DNA of 64,000 nucleotides from Pseudonocardiales bacterium (lineage in GTDB: Bacteria; Actinomycetota; Actinomycetes; Mycobacteriales; Pseudonocardiaceae): assembly GCA_023252195.1 (NCBI GenBank), contig JAHEXI010000007.1, forward strand, positions 103,872-167,871, in the 5' to 3' direction. The notes beneath the pieces are model-generated. The model ran no database searches, was not told the origin of the DNA, and saw only the letters and a list, made by a program, of their open reading frames with translations. The translations under genes were made by a program, and so were the position numbers. Positions within the stretch are counted from its first letter, which is position 1; each line of letters starts with the position of its first letter. Positions 52,359 to 61,940 of this stretch are shown one piece after another.

Positions 52359-52736
52359 TCAGCCCGGCGTGCCGGTGGTGGGGTCGAGGATGAGGTCGCC
52401 AGCGTGGTGGTGTGGAAAGTCGAACATGCCGGTGAGTGGCCCGGCGAGAGGCATCCTGCGGGGACTGGCTGGGGTTGACGATCGGACTGGGCTGGTGGTC
52501 GTACCACCCATCGGAGTCGTCGTCGTAGGCGATGACGACCGCTGTGAAGTGTCCTGTGCCCCTGCTGCGGCCGGGAAGGCCGTGGTCAGGGTGGCGGCAA
52601 TGGCCGCCGCTGCAGCGATGATGGGCAGCCGGGTCTTGCAACTGGTCGCGTCGCGCTCCCTCGGTGGGTGACCACGGGATCGAAGGTCCCCGAATGAGAC
52701 GCGTCGGATGTGACCGTTCACATAACGGCACCTCAA
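52359..52736 (-). CDS. Putative secreted protein (start uncertain)
   Basis: Signal-peptide-like KTRLPIIAAAAAIAATLTTAFPAAAGAQ followed by low-complexity Ser/Thr/Pro. Confidence 0.4.
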   Translation of the reverse strand: MRCRYVNGHIRRVSFGDLRSRGHPPRERDATSCKTRLPIIAAAAAIAATLTTAFPAAAGAQDTSQRSSSPTTTTPMGGTTTSPVRSSTPASPRRMPLAGPLTGMFDFPHHHAGDLILDPTTGTPG

Positions 52737-52816
52737 CGGACGGCGAACGGCGGAAGTGCACTCGTCGGTTGCTTAGCTGCAGCACACGGGGGACTCCAGT
52801 ACCGTGTAGATCGGAG

Positions 52817-54019
52817 GTGACCTGGGTGTCCTCCCCACCTAATCTGCTCACGTCTCGCTTCGGGGACGGCCTGGCGGCCGGCCCCGACCTAGCGGCGGCG
52901 GCGGAATCCGCCGTCACACAGGCGCTGGCCCCGCTGCACGGGCAGCGCCCAGACTTGATGTGCGTGTTCGTCTGCGGTGACGATCCGGCGATGGTCGAGT
53001 TGGCGGGCACCCGCGCCATGGCGTTGGCGGGAGCCCGCACGACTCTGGGTAGTAGCGCTGGAGGTGTGATCGGCGCCGGTCGGGGGGTAGAAGGCGAACC
53101 CGCGGTGAGCGCGTTCGCGGCGTGCTTGCCGGGGGTCAGGTGCACTCCGTTGCACCTGGAGCTGGTGCGCACCCTTGACGGTGCGGCTGTCACCGGGATG
53201 CCAGACCGGCGCGACGACGACGCCGTTGCGGTACTGCTCGCCGATCCTTTCACCTTCCCGGTCGCGGATTTCGTCCAGCGCTCCCACGACGACCTCAATG
53301 GTCTGCCATTGATCGGTGGCGTCGCCAGCGGTCCGCGCGGTGGCGAATCGGCACGACTGTTCCTCGACGGGCACAGCGCGCCCGCAGGCGCGGTAGGAGT
53401 GGTGCTTGGCGGTCCCCTCGCGGCCCGCATGGTGGTCAGCCAGGGCTGCCGCCCCTTCGGACCCCCGATGATCGTCACCAAGGCCGAGGGCAACGTGCTG
53501 CTGGAACTGGCCGGTATGCCAGCCCTAGCCAAGCTCGAGCAGATTGTCGGCGGACTCCCCGCTGACGACCGGCCGGCCGCTGTGCGCGGCTTGCAGATCG
53601 GCGTCGCGATGGACGAGTACGCCGAGCAGCACGAACGAGGCGATTTCCTGATCCGCGGCGTCGTGGGTGCCGACCCGCGGCGGGGAGCGATCGCGATCGG
53701 TGAGGTCGTGGACGTGGGTCGGACCGTCCGCTTCCAGGTGCGTGACGCGTCCGCCGCCGACGAGGACCTCAGGGAACTGTTCACCCGATTCCGCGCGGAG
53801 GCCGGTCCGGTGGGTGGTGCGCTGCTGTTCTCCTGCAACGGCCGTGGCCGGACCATGTTCCCCAGCGCCGATCACGACGTGCTGGCAGTCCGTGCCGGCC
53901 TCGATACCACCGGTGTGGCCGGGTTCTTCGCGGCCGGCGAGATCGGCCCGGTCGCGGGCCGGAACTACCTGCACGGGTTCACTGCGTCGATCCTTGTGTT
54001 CGGTGCCGACGACGCGTGA
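52817..54019 (+). CDS. FIST N- and C-domain protein
   Basis: VFVCGDDPAMVELAG...GSSAGGVIGAGRG...; C-terminal GALLFSCNGRGRTMFPSADHD...GFFAAGEIGPVAGRNYLHGFTASI. Confidence 0.9.
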   Translation: MTWVSSPPNLLTSRFGDGLAAGPDLAAAAESAVTQALAPLHGQRPDLMCVFVCGDDPAMVELAGTRAMALAGARTTLGSSAGGVIGAGRGVEGEPAVSAFAACLPGVRCTPLHLELVRTLDGAAVTGMPDRRDDDAVAVLLADPFTFPVADFVQRSHDDLNGLPLIGGVASGPRGGESARLFLDGHSAPAGAVGVVLGGPLAARMVVSQGCRPFGPPMIVTKAEGNVLLELAGMPALAKLEQIVGGLPADDRPAAVRGLQIGVAMDEYAEQHERGDFLIRGVVGADPRRGAIAIGEVVDVGRTVRFQVRDASAADEDLRELFTRFRAEAGPVGGALLFSCNGRGRTMFPSADHDVLAVRAGLDTTGVAGFFAAGEIGPVAGRNYLHGFTASILVFGADDA

Positions 54020-55092
54020 CCGGCTGCGCGGCGCCGTGCGCGGGTGCGGTACTCGGTGCGGGCGGTGACGCTGATGTCGGCCTGGTCGGTGAACAGGCCG
54101 TCGAGGCCGGTGTGCAAGTAGGTGATCTGTTCGTCGATTGCCCGCCCGTACTCAGTGCGCATCGCTGAGGTCTGGTAGTCGACCGGCAAGAAGTTGTTCT
54201 CGGCACGGAATGTGTAGGGATGCACGACCAGGCCCGCTTCATGCGCATCGTCGACTAACACGGTGGGGCGGCCCAGCGTGCCGTCGGCCCTGCGGGGGAT
54301 GATCTGCAGCTTGTCCGGCCCGATTCCCTGGGCGTAGCGCGCAATGCCCCGCAGGCCCGCTGGGGTGGACAAGTCGGCGTAGGTCGGTCCGCAGCCGGCT
54401 GCCACGGTGTCGAACGGCGCCCCGGAGGCCACCAGCAGCTGGACCGCCTTCGTCCGCAGCCCGGCCGCGCGCAACTGCTTGAGGTTGGTCACTTCGAAGG
54501 ACTGCACGAACACCGGGGCATCCGGCTGATTGAGGCGATTGCGTCGCAGGCTGTCCATCAGCCGAGGTTCCAACGCCAGGCCAGCGTTGCGGAAGAACGT
54601 GGGGTGCTTGGTTTCCGGGTAGACGCCGAGCCTCCGGTGCAGCTCCTCGGACAGTTGGGCCCGAAGGTCCAGCACCTCCTGGAACGTGGGAATCTCGTAC
54701 CGTTGGTTGAACAGGGTGACGTGCTGGCGGATCTGCGGCAACCGCTCAACCGCGCGCAGCGACTTGAGCTCGGCGAGGGTGAAATCCTCGGTGAACCAGC
54801 CCGTGACGGCGACGCCGTCGATCATCTTGGTGGTCTTTCGCACGGCGTATTCACGGTGGCTGGCGACATCGGTGGTGCCGCCGATCTCGGGCTCGTGCCG
54901 GCAGACCAGCACACCGTCGCTGGTTACCACCAGGTCGGGCTCCAGGAAATCCGCGCCTAATCGCGCGGCGAGCTCGTAGGATGCCAAGGTGTGTTCCGGC
55001 CGGTAGCCGGCGGCGCCACGATGACCGATGACAATCAATGCCCCGTTGAAATGGTGTAGCGGCGGGTCAGCCAGCGCTCGCCGGGTGAGCAT
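53965..55092 (-). CDS. Glycerophosphodiester phosphodiesterase
   Basis: VIGHRGAAGYRPEHTLASYELAARLGADFLEPDLVVTSDGVLVCRHEPEIGGTTDVA. Confidence 0.93.
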   Translation of the reverse strand: MLTRRALADPPLHHFNGALIVIGHRGAAGYRPEHTLASYELAARLGADFLEPDLVVTSDGVLVCRHEPEIGGTTDVASHREYAVRKTTKMIDGVAVTGWFTEDFTLAELKSLRAVERLPQIRQHVTLFNQRYEIPTFQEVLDLRAQLSEELHRRLGVYPETKHPTFFRNAGLALEPRLMDSLRRNRLNQPDAPVFVQSFEVTNLKQLRAAGLRTKAVQLLVASGAPFDTVAAGCGPTYADLSTPAGLRGIARYAQGIGPDKLQIIPRRADGTLGRPTVLVDDAHEAGLVVHPYTFRAENNFLPVDYQTSAMRTEYGRAIDEQITYLHTGLDGLFTDQADISVTARTEYRTRARRRAAGHASSAPNTRIDAVNPCR

Positions 55093-55203
55093 CCTGTCCC
55101 CTCGTCAACCGGTGCGGTCACCTACTGTCATCGCACCAGCACGAGGTGAAGGCGAAGCTGCTTGCTCGCTTACGCTGGGTGTCGAGTACGCGAACTGCCG
55201 ACG

Positions 55204-56052
55204 TCAGCTGGTGATGTCCTTGGTGGCGAATCGCCACCACGCTGCCAGCCCGAACACCGTGGCGTAGGTCAGACCGGAGAATGCTCCGCTGGCCAGGTGC
55301 GTCCAGTCGATCGGGGAGGCCAGCAGATCGGCCCACGCCGAGTTGAACCGGGTAGGCAGGTAGTCCCGCAGGTCGCCGAGCGCATTGATGGTTTCCAATA
55401 TCTGGGACAGAATCGACGCCATCACCGCGCCGCCGACTGCGCCGAGCGGCGCGTCGGTGCTCACCGAGAGCAGCAGCGCCAGCCCAGCGACCCAGGCGAG
55501 CTGCAGCGCCAGGTAGGCGGGAACCAGCGCCAGCCGGCTCGCGGCAGGCAGGAAGGCCAGCGACTGGCCGGTGGGAGAGATCAGGTCGGTCTCCCCGTAG
55601 GCGACCACTCCGACCGCCATCGCCACCACCGGCAATAGCACCAGCGCAAACACCGAGAGCAGCGCGGCTACCACCGCCTTCTGCCGCAGCAGGCGCCCCC
55701 GGGGCACTGGGGCGGCCAGCAGGTAGCGCAAGCTCGACCAGGATGCCTCGCTGGCCACCGTGTCGCCGAAGAACAGCGCAACCACCACAACTAGCAGGAA
55801 GCTCACAGTCGAGAACAGGGTGAACATCACGAAGTTGAGCCCGCTGGCGGTGGCGAGATCGGCCAGCGTGGCACCCCCGCGTGTGCGGTCGTCGCGCCCG
55901 ATCCGGAACGCGAGCCACAGCAGGAACGGCAGCAGTGCGAGGAATCCCAACGTGAGCACGGTGCGCCTGCGCCGCAGCTGACGCACTAGCTCCACCCGCA
56001 GCGGTAACGTCGTCGTGGCTCGGTAACCCGGCGCCGCCCCGTGAGTGGTCAT
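55204..56052 (-). CDS. ABC-2 type transporter permease
   Basis: Multiple TM segments; adjacent and overlapping with ATPase gene. Confidence 0.88.
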   Translation of the reverse strand: MTTHGAAPGYRATTTLPLRVELVRQLRRRRTVLTLGFLALLPFLLWLAFRIGRDDRTRGGATLADLATASGLNFVMFTLFSTVSFLLVVVVALFFGDTVASEASWSSLRYLLAAPVPRGRLLRQKAVVAALLSVFALVLLPVVAMAVGVVAYGETDLISPTGQSLAFLPAASRLALVPAYLALQLAWVAGLALLLSVSTDAPLGAVGGAVMASILSQILETINALGDLRDYLPTRFNSAWADLLASPIDWTHLASGAFSGLTYATVFGLAAWWRFATKDITS

Positions 56053-58625
56053 TCGATGGCCTGCCGTCCCACCAGCTGCAGGAACGCTTCCTCCAACTGG
56101 TGGCGGGAGTCCACCCCGTCGATCCCGACGCCGGCCGCGGCGACGATCTCAGCGACGGTGCCGGCGGCTACCAGCCGACCCCGGTGCATCACCACCACGT
56201 GGCTACAGGTCTGTTCCACCTCGGCGAGTAGGTGACTGGAGACCAGCACCGTCGCCCCGCGGGCGGCGAAATCGCGCAACACCTCCCGCATGGCGTAGAT
56301 CTGCGGCGGGTCCAGACCGTTGGTCGGTTCATCAAGCACCAACAGATCCGGTTTGCCGAGCATCGCTTGCGCGATCGCCAGGCGTTGTTTCATGCCTTGG
56401 CTGTAGGTGCCCACCCGCCGATGCACCGCATGGCCCAAGCCGGCGATCTCCAGTGTCTCCTCGATGCCGGCATCCGCAGCGGGCCGACCGGTCGCCGCCC
56501 AGTACAGCCGGAGGTTGGCCGCACCGGTCAGATGCGGGAGGAAGCCTGGACCTTCCACGAACGATCCGACCCGGGACAACACCGGCGAACCGGCGCTCAC
56601 CCGGTGCCCGAAAACCCGCAGCTGCCCACCGGTCGGTATGACCAGCCCCATCAGCATCCGCAGCACGGTCGTCTTGCCGGCGCCATTGGGTCCAAGCAGG
56701 CCCAGCACCTGCCCGTGCTCGACGCGGAAGGACAGGTCATCAACGGCGGTGAGGCCGCCCGGATAGCGCTTCGTCAGACCCGACACCACCAACGGCACGC
56801 CGGCCATTCCAGAATCGGCGTCCTCGGAGTGTCGTCGGCGCAGCGCGGCGACTATTCCGAGTGCCAGCACCAGCGCGGTGAGGATCCCCAACCCGGCGAG
56901 CTGAACGACCGGAAGCGGCGCCGCTGCCTGCTCGCCTGGGACCACGGGCACAGCCAGGTGACCGTCCGGAGCCAGCGACACCGTGTACCCGGCGGGCTGC
57001 GGGGGCAGTGCGTACCCGCGATCGGTCGTGGCCACGGCGACCTCCAGCCGGTGTCCGGCCTGGACTGGCCGCACCACGCCGGCCAGTGTCACGGTGACCT
57101 CGGTCGGGGCCCCATCGGCTGCCAGCGGGCCGATCCGCACCGGGGCCACTGCTGCACCGGGCAGCGTGCGGCGCCCATCCGGTCCGACGTCGTAGAGCTT
57201 GACGAACAGCACCGCATCCGATGGCGGTGCTGTGGTATTGGTCTGTGCCGCGGCTACCCGCAATCGGATCTGCGGCGCCCCGGTGATCTCCAGCGAGTCT
57301 GGCAGCGGATCGGTGCTGAACGTCGCGGTCTGCCCGGGCAGGTCCATCGCCACCCCGTTCGTGGCGACTGCGGGCAGCGCGGAGCTGAGGCCCGGCAGGC
57401 TGCTCAGCGCGGCCGGGCTGCCACCGGGCGGCCGAATCACCGGCTGCGGCCCACCGTGCAGCGTCAGCTCCCGCCGCTGCACCGGGACGCCGTCGAGGCC
57501 CGGATAGGTCGGGGCGTGCACGGTGCGCTGGGCGACCCCACTTCGGGTGCCGAAAATTCCCGGCACCTGGTAATCGAATCCGGTCCCCGGATCACTTCCC
57601 TTCCGGCGGAGGTGGTAGTCGAACCAGGCGCCGACCTGCTCCTGCAGCGCCGCGTCGGGCTCCCCGCCGTCGTGACCACCCGCGTACCAGATCACTTTCA
57701 ACGGTGCACCCGCCGAAGCAAGCTGACGGGCGGTGGCGTCAGCCTGGTCCAGCCCGAACAGCGTGTCGTGCTCGCCCTGGATGAGCAGGGTCGGTGCGGT
57801 GATGTTGCCCGCTACCGCAGCGGGCGACGAGCGGTGTAACAGCTGCACGATCTCCGGAGTAGGGCTACCGGTGGTAGCGGCTTGGACGTAGGCGGCGCAC
57901 ACCTCGGGGGGAAACCGCCCGCACAATCCCCCCGCACCGGCGAGGCCGGCGCCGAAGAAGTACCCAGCCCAATCCCGCTTGAATACTCCGTCCGGGGCGA
58001 AGGCCCCGGCCGCCGGGGTGGCCGTGCGGATGGACGTGGGGCTCGCGGCATTGGGGAACAGCGCCTGCGAAAGATCGTTCCAGGTGATCTCCGGTGCGAG
58101 CGCATCCACCCGCCGGTCGGTTCCCGCCAGCAGCAGGGCCAGCGCGCCGCCGTAAGACGCACCGGTGACACCGACCCGGGGATCGCCGGGCCCGTCACGC
58201 ACCACATCCGGTCGCTTGGCCAACCAGTCCACCAACGCGCGGGCGTCGGCCACCTCGTAATCAGGGGAGTCCAGGCCGATCTGTCCGGTGCTCGCGCCGA
58301 ATCCCCGGGCGCTCCAAGCGAGCACGACGAACCCTCGGCGAGCCAGCGCGGTCGCCTCGGTACTAACCGAGTTCTTGCTGCCACCGAAGCCGTGGGCCAC
58401 CAGCACGGCCGGCGCGGGAGTGACTGCCGGCCGGTACACCGTGGCGTCGAGGTGCACCTGACCGGCGCTACCCGGTCCCTCCGGTACGTCGATGGTCACG
58501 TTCTCGGTGGCGACCTGGCGTGTACTGGAGGCCGTCGCTCTGATCGCCAGCATTACCCCGGCGCCCGCGATCACAGCGGTGATCACCAGTACGACGAGCA
58601 GCCGCCGGCGGATCGTTCGGGACAC
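56049..58625 (-). CDS. Fusion of secreted alpha/beta-hydrolase (S15/X-Pro dipeptidyl-peptidase-like) and ABC transporter ATPase
   Basis: N-half TM + VLVAHGFGGSKNSV, VGVTGASYGGALALLLAG; TM AAPLPVVQLAGLGILTALVLALGIVAALRRR; C-half LGLLGPNGAGKTTVLRMLMGL, YSQGMKQRLAIAQAMLGKPDLLVLDEPTNGLDP. Confidence 0.92.
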   Translation of the reverse strand: MSRTIRRRLLVVLVITAVIAGAGVMLAIRATASSTRQVATENVTIDVPEGPGSAGQVHLDATVYRPAVTPAPAVLVAHGFGGSKNSVSTEATALARRGFVVLAWSARGFGASTGQIGLDSPDYEVADARALVDWLAKRPDVVRDGPGDPRVGVTGASYGGALALLLAGTDRRVDALAPEITWNDLSQALFPNAASPTSIRTATPAAGAFAPDGVFKRDWAGYFFGAGLAGAGGLCGRFPPEVCAAYVQAATTGSPTPEIVQLLHRSSPAAVAGNITAPTLLIQGEHDTLFGLDQADATARQLASAGAPLKVIWYAGGHDGGEPDAALQEQVGAWFDYHLRRKGSDPGTGFDYQVPGIFGTRSGVAQRTVHAPTYPGLDGVPVQRRELTLHGGPQPVIRPPGGSPAALSSLPGLSSALPAVATNGVAMDLPGQTATFSTDPLPDSLEITGAPQIRLRVAAAQTNTTAPPSDAVLFVKLYDVGPDGRRTLPGAAVAPVRIGPLAADGAPTEVTVTLAGVVRPVQAGHRLEVAVATTDRGYALPPQPAGYTVSLAPDGHLAVPVVPGEQAAAPLPVVQLAGLGILTALVLALGIVAALRRRHSEDADSGMAGVPLVVSGLTKRYPGGLTAVDDLSFRVEHGQVLGLLGPNGAGKTTVLRMLMGLVIPTGGQLRVFGHRVSAGSPVLSRVGSFVEGPGFLPHLTGAANLRLYWAATGRPAADAGIEETLEIAGLGHAVHRRVGTYSQGMKQRLAIAQAMLGKPDLLVLDEPTNGLDPPQIYAMREVLRDFAARGATVLVSSHLLAEVEQTCSHVVVMHRGRLVAAGTVAEIVAAAGVGIDGVDSRHQLEEAFLQLVGRQAIE

Positions 58626-58740
58626 TGCACCGACGGTACAGATCGGTTCCGGTGCGGCAGCCGTCTCAGCATCACCCCACCGGTGACCAACGTCATCACG
58701 ACGGGCCGCTATCCGGGGTGGTGCCAATGCGGGCCATACG

Positions 58741-58891
58741 GGACACTCGTCCCAGCGTGGAGGGGAGTATTCCTTCGCGGCGGCATCGTCAACACGGTTT
58801 TCCCGCAGTGCTGCGGGTGCCCGGTGCCGTCGACCGGTTCGCCGGTGGAAGAGACCTCCGGGTGTCCGACGTATGCCGTCTGCCCGGAGGT
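58741..58891 (+). ncRNA. Probable yybP-ykoY manganese riboswitch upstream of terC with translational expression platform
   Basis: GGGGAGTA, CGTCAACACGG, GGAAGAGACC in family order; closing stem GGACAC/GTGTCC; ACCTCCGGG (58854-58862) perfectly complementary to CCCGGAGGT (58883-58891) containing the terC SD. Confidence 0.85.
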
Positions 58892-58897
58892 TCGCTC

Positions 58898-59959
58898 ATG
58901 GATGTGCCCGCGTGGGTATGGCTCGCCACGGTGGGCGCTATCGGTGTTCTGTTCGCCCTTGACCTGGTCATCGTCGACCGTAAGCCGCACGAGGTAGGCA
59001 TGGCGGAGGCGGTCCGGTGGGTGGTGTTCTACCTCGCCTGTGCGGCGGCCTTCGGGCTGGGTATCTGGCTGTTCGCCGGCAGCACTTTCGCCGTCGAGTA
59101 TTTCGCTGGATATCTTACCGAGTACTCGCTGTCGGTGGACAACCTGTTCATTTTCGTGATCATCATGAGCGCGTTCGGGGTGCCGGCCATCCAGCAACAC
59201 CGGGTGCTGCTGATCGGCATCGTGCTCGCGTTGGCCATGCGGGGACTGTTCATCGCGGCTGGTGCGGCAGTGATCTCACACTTCAGCTGGGTGTTCTACC
59301 TCTTCGCTGCGCTGCTGATCTACCTGGGTTGGCGCCAGATCCGTCACCGCAAGCAGGAGGTGGAATTCGGGGAGAACATGGTGTTGCGCGCGCTGCGGAA
59401 GCGGATCCCCGTGACCGATGAATACGACGGATCGCGGCTCACGATCAAGCGCGACGGCAAGCGGTGGTTCACTCCGATGATCGTCGTGATGATCGCGATC
59501 GGCACCGTCGACCTGGTGTTCGCTCTTGATTCCATCCCAGCGATCTTCGGGCTCACCCAAGAAGCCTTCCTCGTCTTTACCGCGAACGCTTTTGCGCTGA
59601 TGGGCCTACGGCAGCTGTACTTCCTCATCGGAGGACTGCTCACCAGGCTGGTCTACCTGCCCATCGGCCTCGGTGTGATTCTCGGGTTCATCGGCGTCAA
59701 GCTGGTGCTCGACACGCTGCACGAAAACTCGCTGTCCCTCCTCAACCGCGGCCAACCACTGGAATCAGTACCGCCGGTGGGCATCGGGCTCTCGCTGGCT
59801 GTGATCGCCGGCGTGCTGCTGGTGACGACTGTCGCCAGCGTGTACAAGACGCGGGAAGATCATCGTGGCGCTGAGCTGGCACGCTCGAGCAGCTCCGTTA
59901 GCCCTGCGCGACCTGCTGGGCGCGGGCGTAGATCAGGTGCGGAAAGTCCGCGCCGGTGA
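58898..59959 (+). CDS. TerC-family integral membrane protein
   Basis: EYSLSVDNLFIFVIIMSAFGVP, MIVVMIAIGTVDLVFALDSIPAIFGLTQEAFLVFTANAFALMGLRQLYFL. Confidence 0.95.
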   Translation: MDVPAWVWLATVGAIGVLFALDLVIVDRKPHEVGMAEAVRWVVFYLACAAAFGLGIWLFAGSTFAVEYFAGYLTEYSLSVDNLFIFVIIMSAFGVPAIQQHRVLLIGIVLALAMRGLFIAAGAAVISHFSWVFYLFAALLIYLGWRQIRHRKQEVEFGENMVLRALRKRIPVTDEYDGSRLTIKRDGKRWFTPMIVVMIAIGTVDLVFALDSIPAIFGLTQEAFLVFTANAFALMGLRQLYFLIGGLLTRLVYLPIGLGVILGFIGVKLVLDTLHENSLSLLNRGQPLESVPPVGIGLSLAVIAGVLLVTTVASVYKTREDHRGAELARSSSSVSPARPAGRGRRSGAESPRR

Positions 59960-60438
59960 GTACGGTGAAAGCGCTGCGACGAATCGGGTGAACCGCGGTA
60001 CGAACAACAGCCCGATCGTGAAGCCGGTGCCCATCCACGTGTCAAGGCAGAACGGGCAGCTGACGAGTTCGCCTATGGCATGTCGCAGGCGGCTACCGTC
60101 ACGCACCTCTTCCATCACCTCGGCAGGTCCTCCAGTACCGCGGTAACGGGTGAATGGGACAGTAGCGGGCTCGTGACCGCATCTTTGCTGATCATGCGGG
60201 ACAGTTTGTGGGTTCCTGTGGTGATCAAGGCCAGGTCGTAGGGTGCGATTTTGCGGGGCAGCCCGCGCCCGGTCAAAGCGGCCGTCAGGCCGGCCAGACC
60301 CACCACCGCGGCGAAGGCAGTCATCACCACCACGTAGCCACCCAGCGGTCGCTCCGCGCCCTGCCGGTATTCCTGTGCCTCTGCGTGTACCGCGTCGCCG
60401 ACTCCGGTCTGCTGGGGGACGCCCTGCACTCCCTCCAC
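59899..60438 (-). pseudogene. DUF1360-family protein with two frameshifts
   Basis: PRKIAPYDLALITTGTHKLSRMISKDAVTSPL | PFTRYRGTGGPAEVMEEVRDGSRLRHAIGELVSCPFCLDTWMGTGFTIGLLFVPRFTRFVAAL | FTVLTGADFPHLIYARAQQVAQG across three frames. Confidence 0.75.
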
Positions 60439-60546
60439 TCGGCCGGCGCTTGGCTCGCTGCTGGTCTGCAGGTCCAGCCGTCGACCGGCGACGACTCGTG
60501 GATACCCGCTTCCGAACGATGTGAAGCGCTCATCACACAGTGGTGA

Positions 60547-60760
60547 TCAGAACGGAGGTGGTTCGTCTGGCCCGGATGCCGGGTGGGTGGTCAGCGGTTC
60601 GGGGTCGGTCAGTGGTGGTGGTTGTGAGTGGTAGCGGTGTCCGCTGGGGGTGGCCCAGGTGGTGCAGCCGTCAGGGTGTTGGGTGACCGACTGTTGGCCG
60701 CCGCTCACGGTGCCGATGTAGGTGTCACTCGCGGCGCAGAGGTGAATCGGGCATCTCGGG
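60547..60760 (-). pseudogene. C-terminal remnant of a 13E12-type DUF222/HNH endonuclease repeat protein
   Basis: Minus-strand reading SVTQHPDGCTTWATPSGHRYHSQPPPLTDPEPLTTHPASGPDEPPPF* resembles the Pro-rich tail of this family. Confidence 0.55.
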
Positions 60761-60886
60761 CGGTGTTGACCGGCGCGGTGGCGTCCTGGTCGTCACGGTG
60801 CTGCCCGCGGGCACGGCGTCGCAGGTATCGGCGTCGGCACGGTGGCGGCCGGCTGCGGGCGCGCGAGGACTGCGAAGGGGCGTAGA

Positions 60887-61432
60887 TCAGCCGGTGCCGG
60901 CCGGGGCGACGAGCCGCCCACCGGTGAACTGGCCGATCAACGTCCAGGGCGGGACGTGCGGGGTGAGCCGGGCGCGAACGGTCATCGCCGCCGCGGTCAA
61001 CGCCTCACCGAGCCGGGTGGGCTCCGACCCCCAGGGTGGCCAGGATCTCGCGGTCGACCCGGGCGATCCACCCGACGCCCTGCCCGCGCAGCCACTCGAC
61101 GTGGTCAGAGTCGCGGACCGCGCGAACCCAGCGGCGCATGGTGGTAGTCGAGCGCCCGATCCCGGCCGCGACCCGCCGGTACCTGGCTCCGCGGGCGCTG
61201 CCGCTCCGATCACGGCGGTGGAGTCGGCACGCCGCGGCAGGACCGCCCCGAGCAGCAGCACGTACGTGGCGCCGCACGACTCGCACCGGGCCCGCCGGGG
61301 CCGCAGGCGCAGCGTCGTCGCCCCCTGGTCTCGGACGTCACGGGCGCGCGCGTGGCCCCACCGGCGCAGCCGGCCGCCGCATTCCGGGCAGGCCAGCTCG
61401 CCCGCGGCCAGGTCTGCCTCGGCCCCGCTCAA
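60887..61432 (-). pseudogene. DUF6431-like zinc-ribbon/HTH transposon-associated protein, frameshifted
   Basis: MSGAEADLAAGELACPECGGRLRRWGHARARDVRDQGATTLRLRPRRARCESCGATYVLLLGAVLPRRAD then in another frame RGARYRRVAAGIGRSTTTMRRWVRAVRDSDHVEWLRGQGVGWIARVDREILATLG. Confidence 0.6.
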
Positions 61433-61940
61433 GGTCCACGATCCCGATCATCGCGTCGTCGTCCCCGCACAGCGCACGAGCGTTGTCTATCACGGGCCAG
61501 GCCGGCAGGGGTCAACTGGTGTTGGACCCACCCCAAAGCCAGGCGTGTCCACAGTGGAGGAATCGGCGGTGCTGCCCAGGCGGCACCGTGGCGAGGTTCA
61601 GACCCGCGCGAGCCGGGCGAACCCGCCAGCTCGGCACGGTGGCGGCGCCGACGAATCAGCCGGGCACGTCCCAGTCGTCGTCACGGTCGACGGCGCGAAC
61701 CCAACTCCAGGTCGGCATCCTCGGTGGCGGTCAACGGCGGTTATGGCTCCCCGCCCGGATTATCACCGTCTGTGACCACCACCACGGGCTTCTCGTCCAG
61801 CTTGACAGCAGCCTTTGTCACGGTCGATAGGGGGTGTCTCGCGAGGCGATGGGAGGCTACGCCCTGATCGGATGACGCGAAGACCCGGCATCGGCGGGCC
61901 CGGTTTTCCCGGGGTGTTGCTCCTCGATCAGTTCCAGCCC

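Noticed and set aside
56232-57839. 535-aa plus ORF opposite the hydrolase-ABC fusion
   Set aside because: Antisense shadow ORF.
58652-58897. N-terminal extension of the TerC ORF in the track
   Set aside because: This stretch matches the riboswitch leader; ATG 58898 with GGAGG SD fits TerC homology.
61680-61830. Possible IS481 transposase C-terminal barrel remnant
   Set aside because: Weak resemblance only; could not be supported without a profile search.
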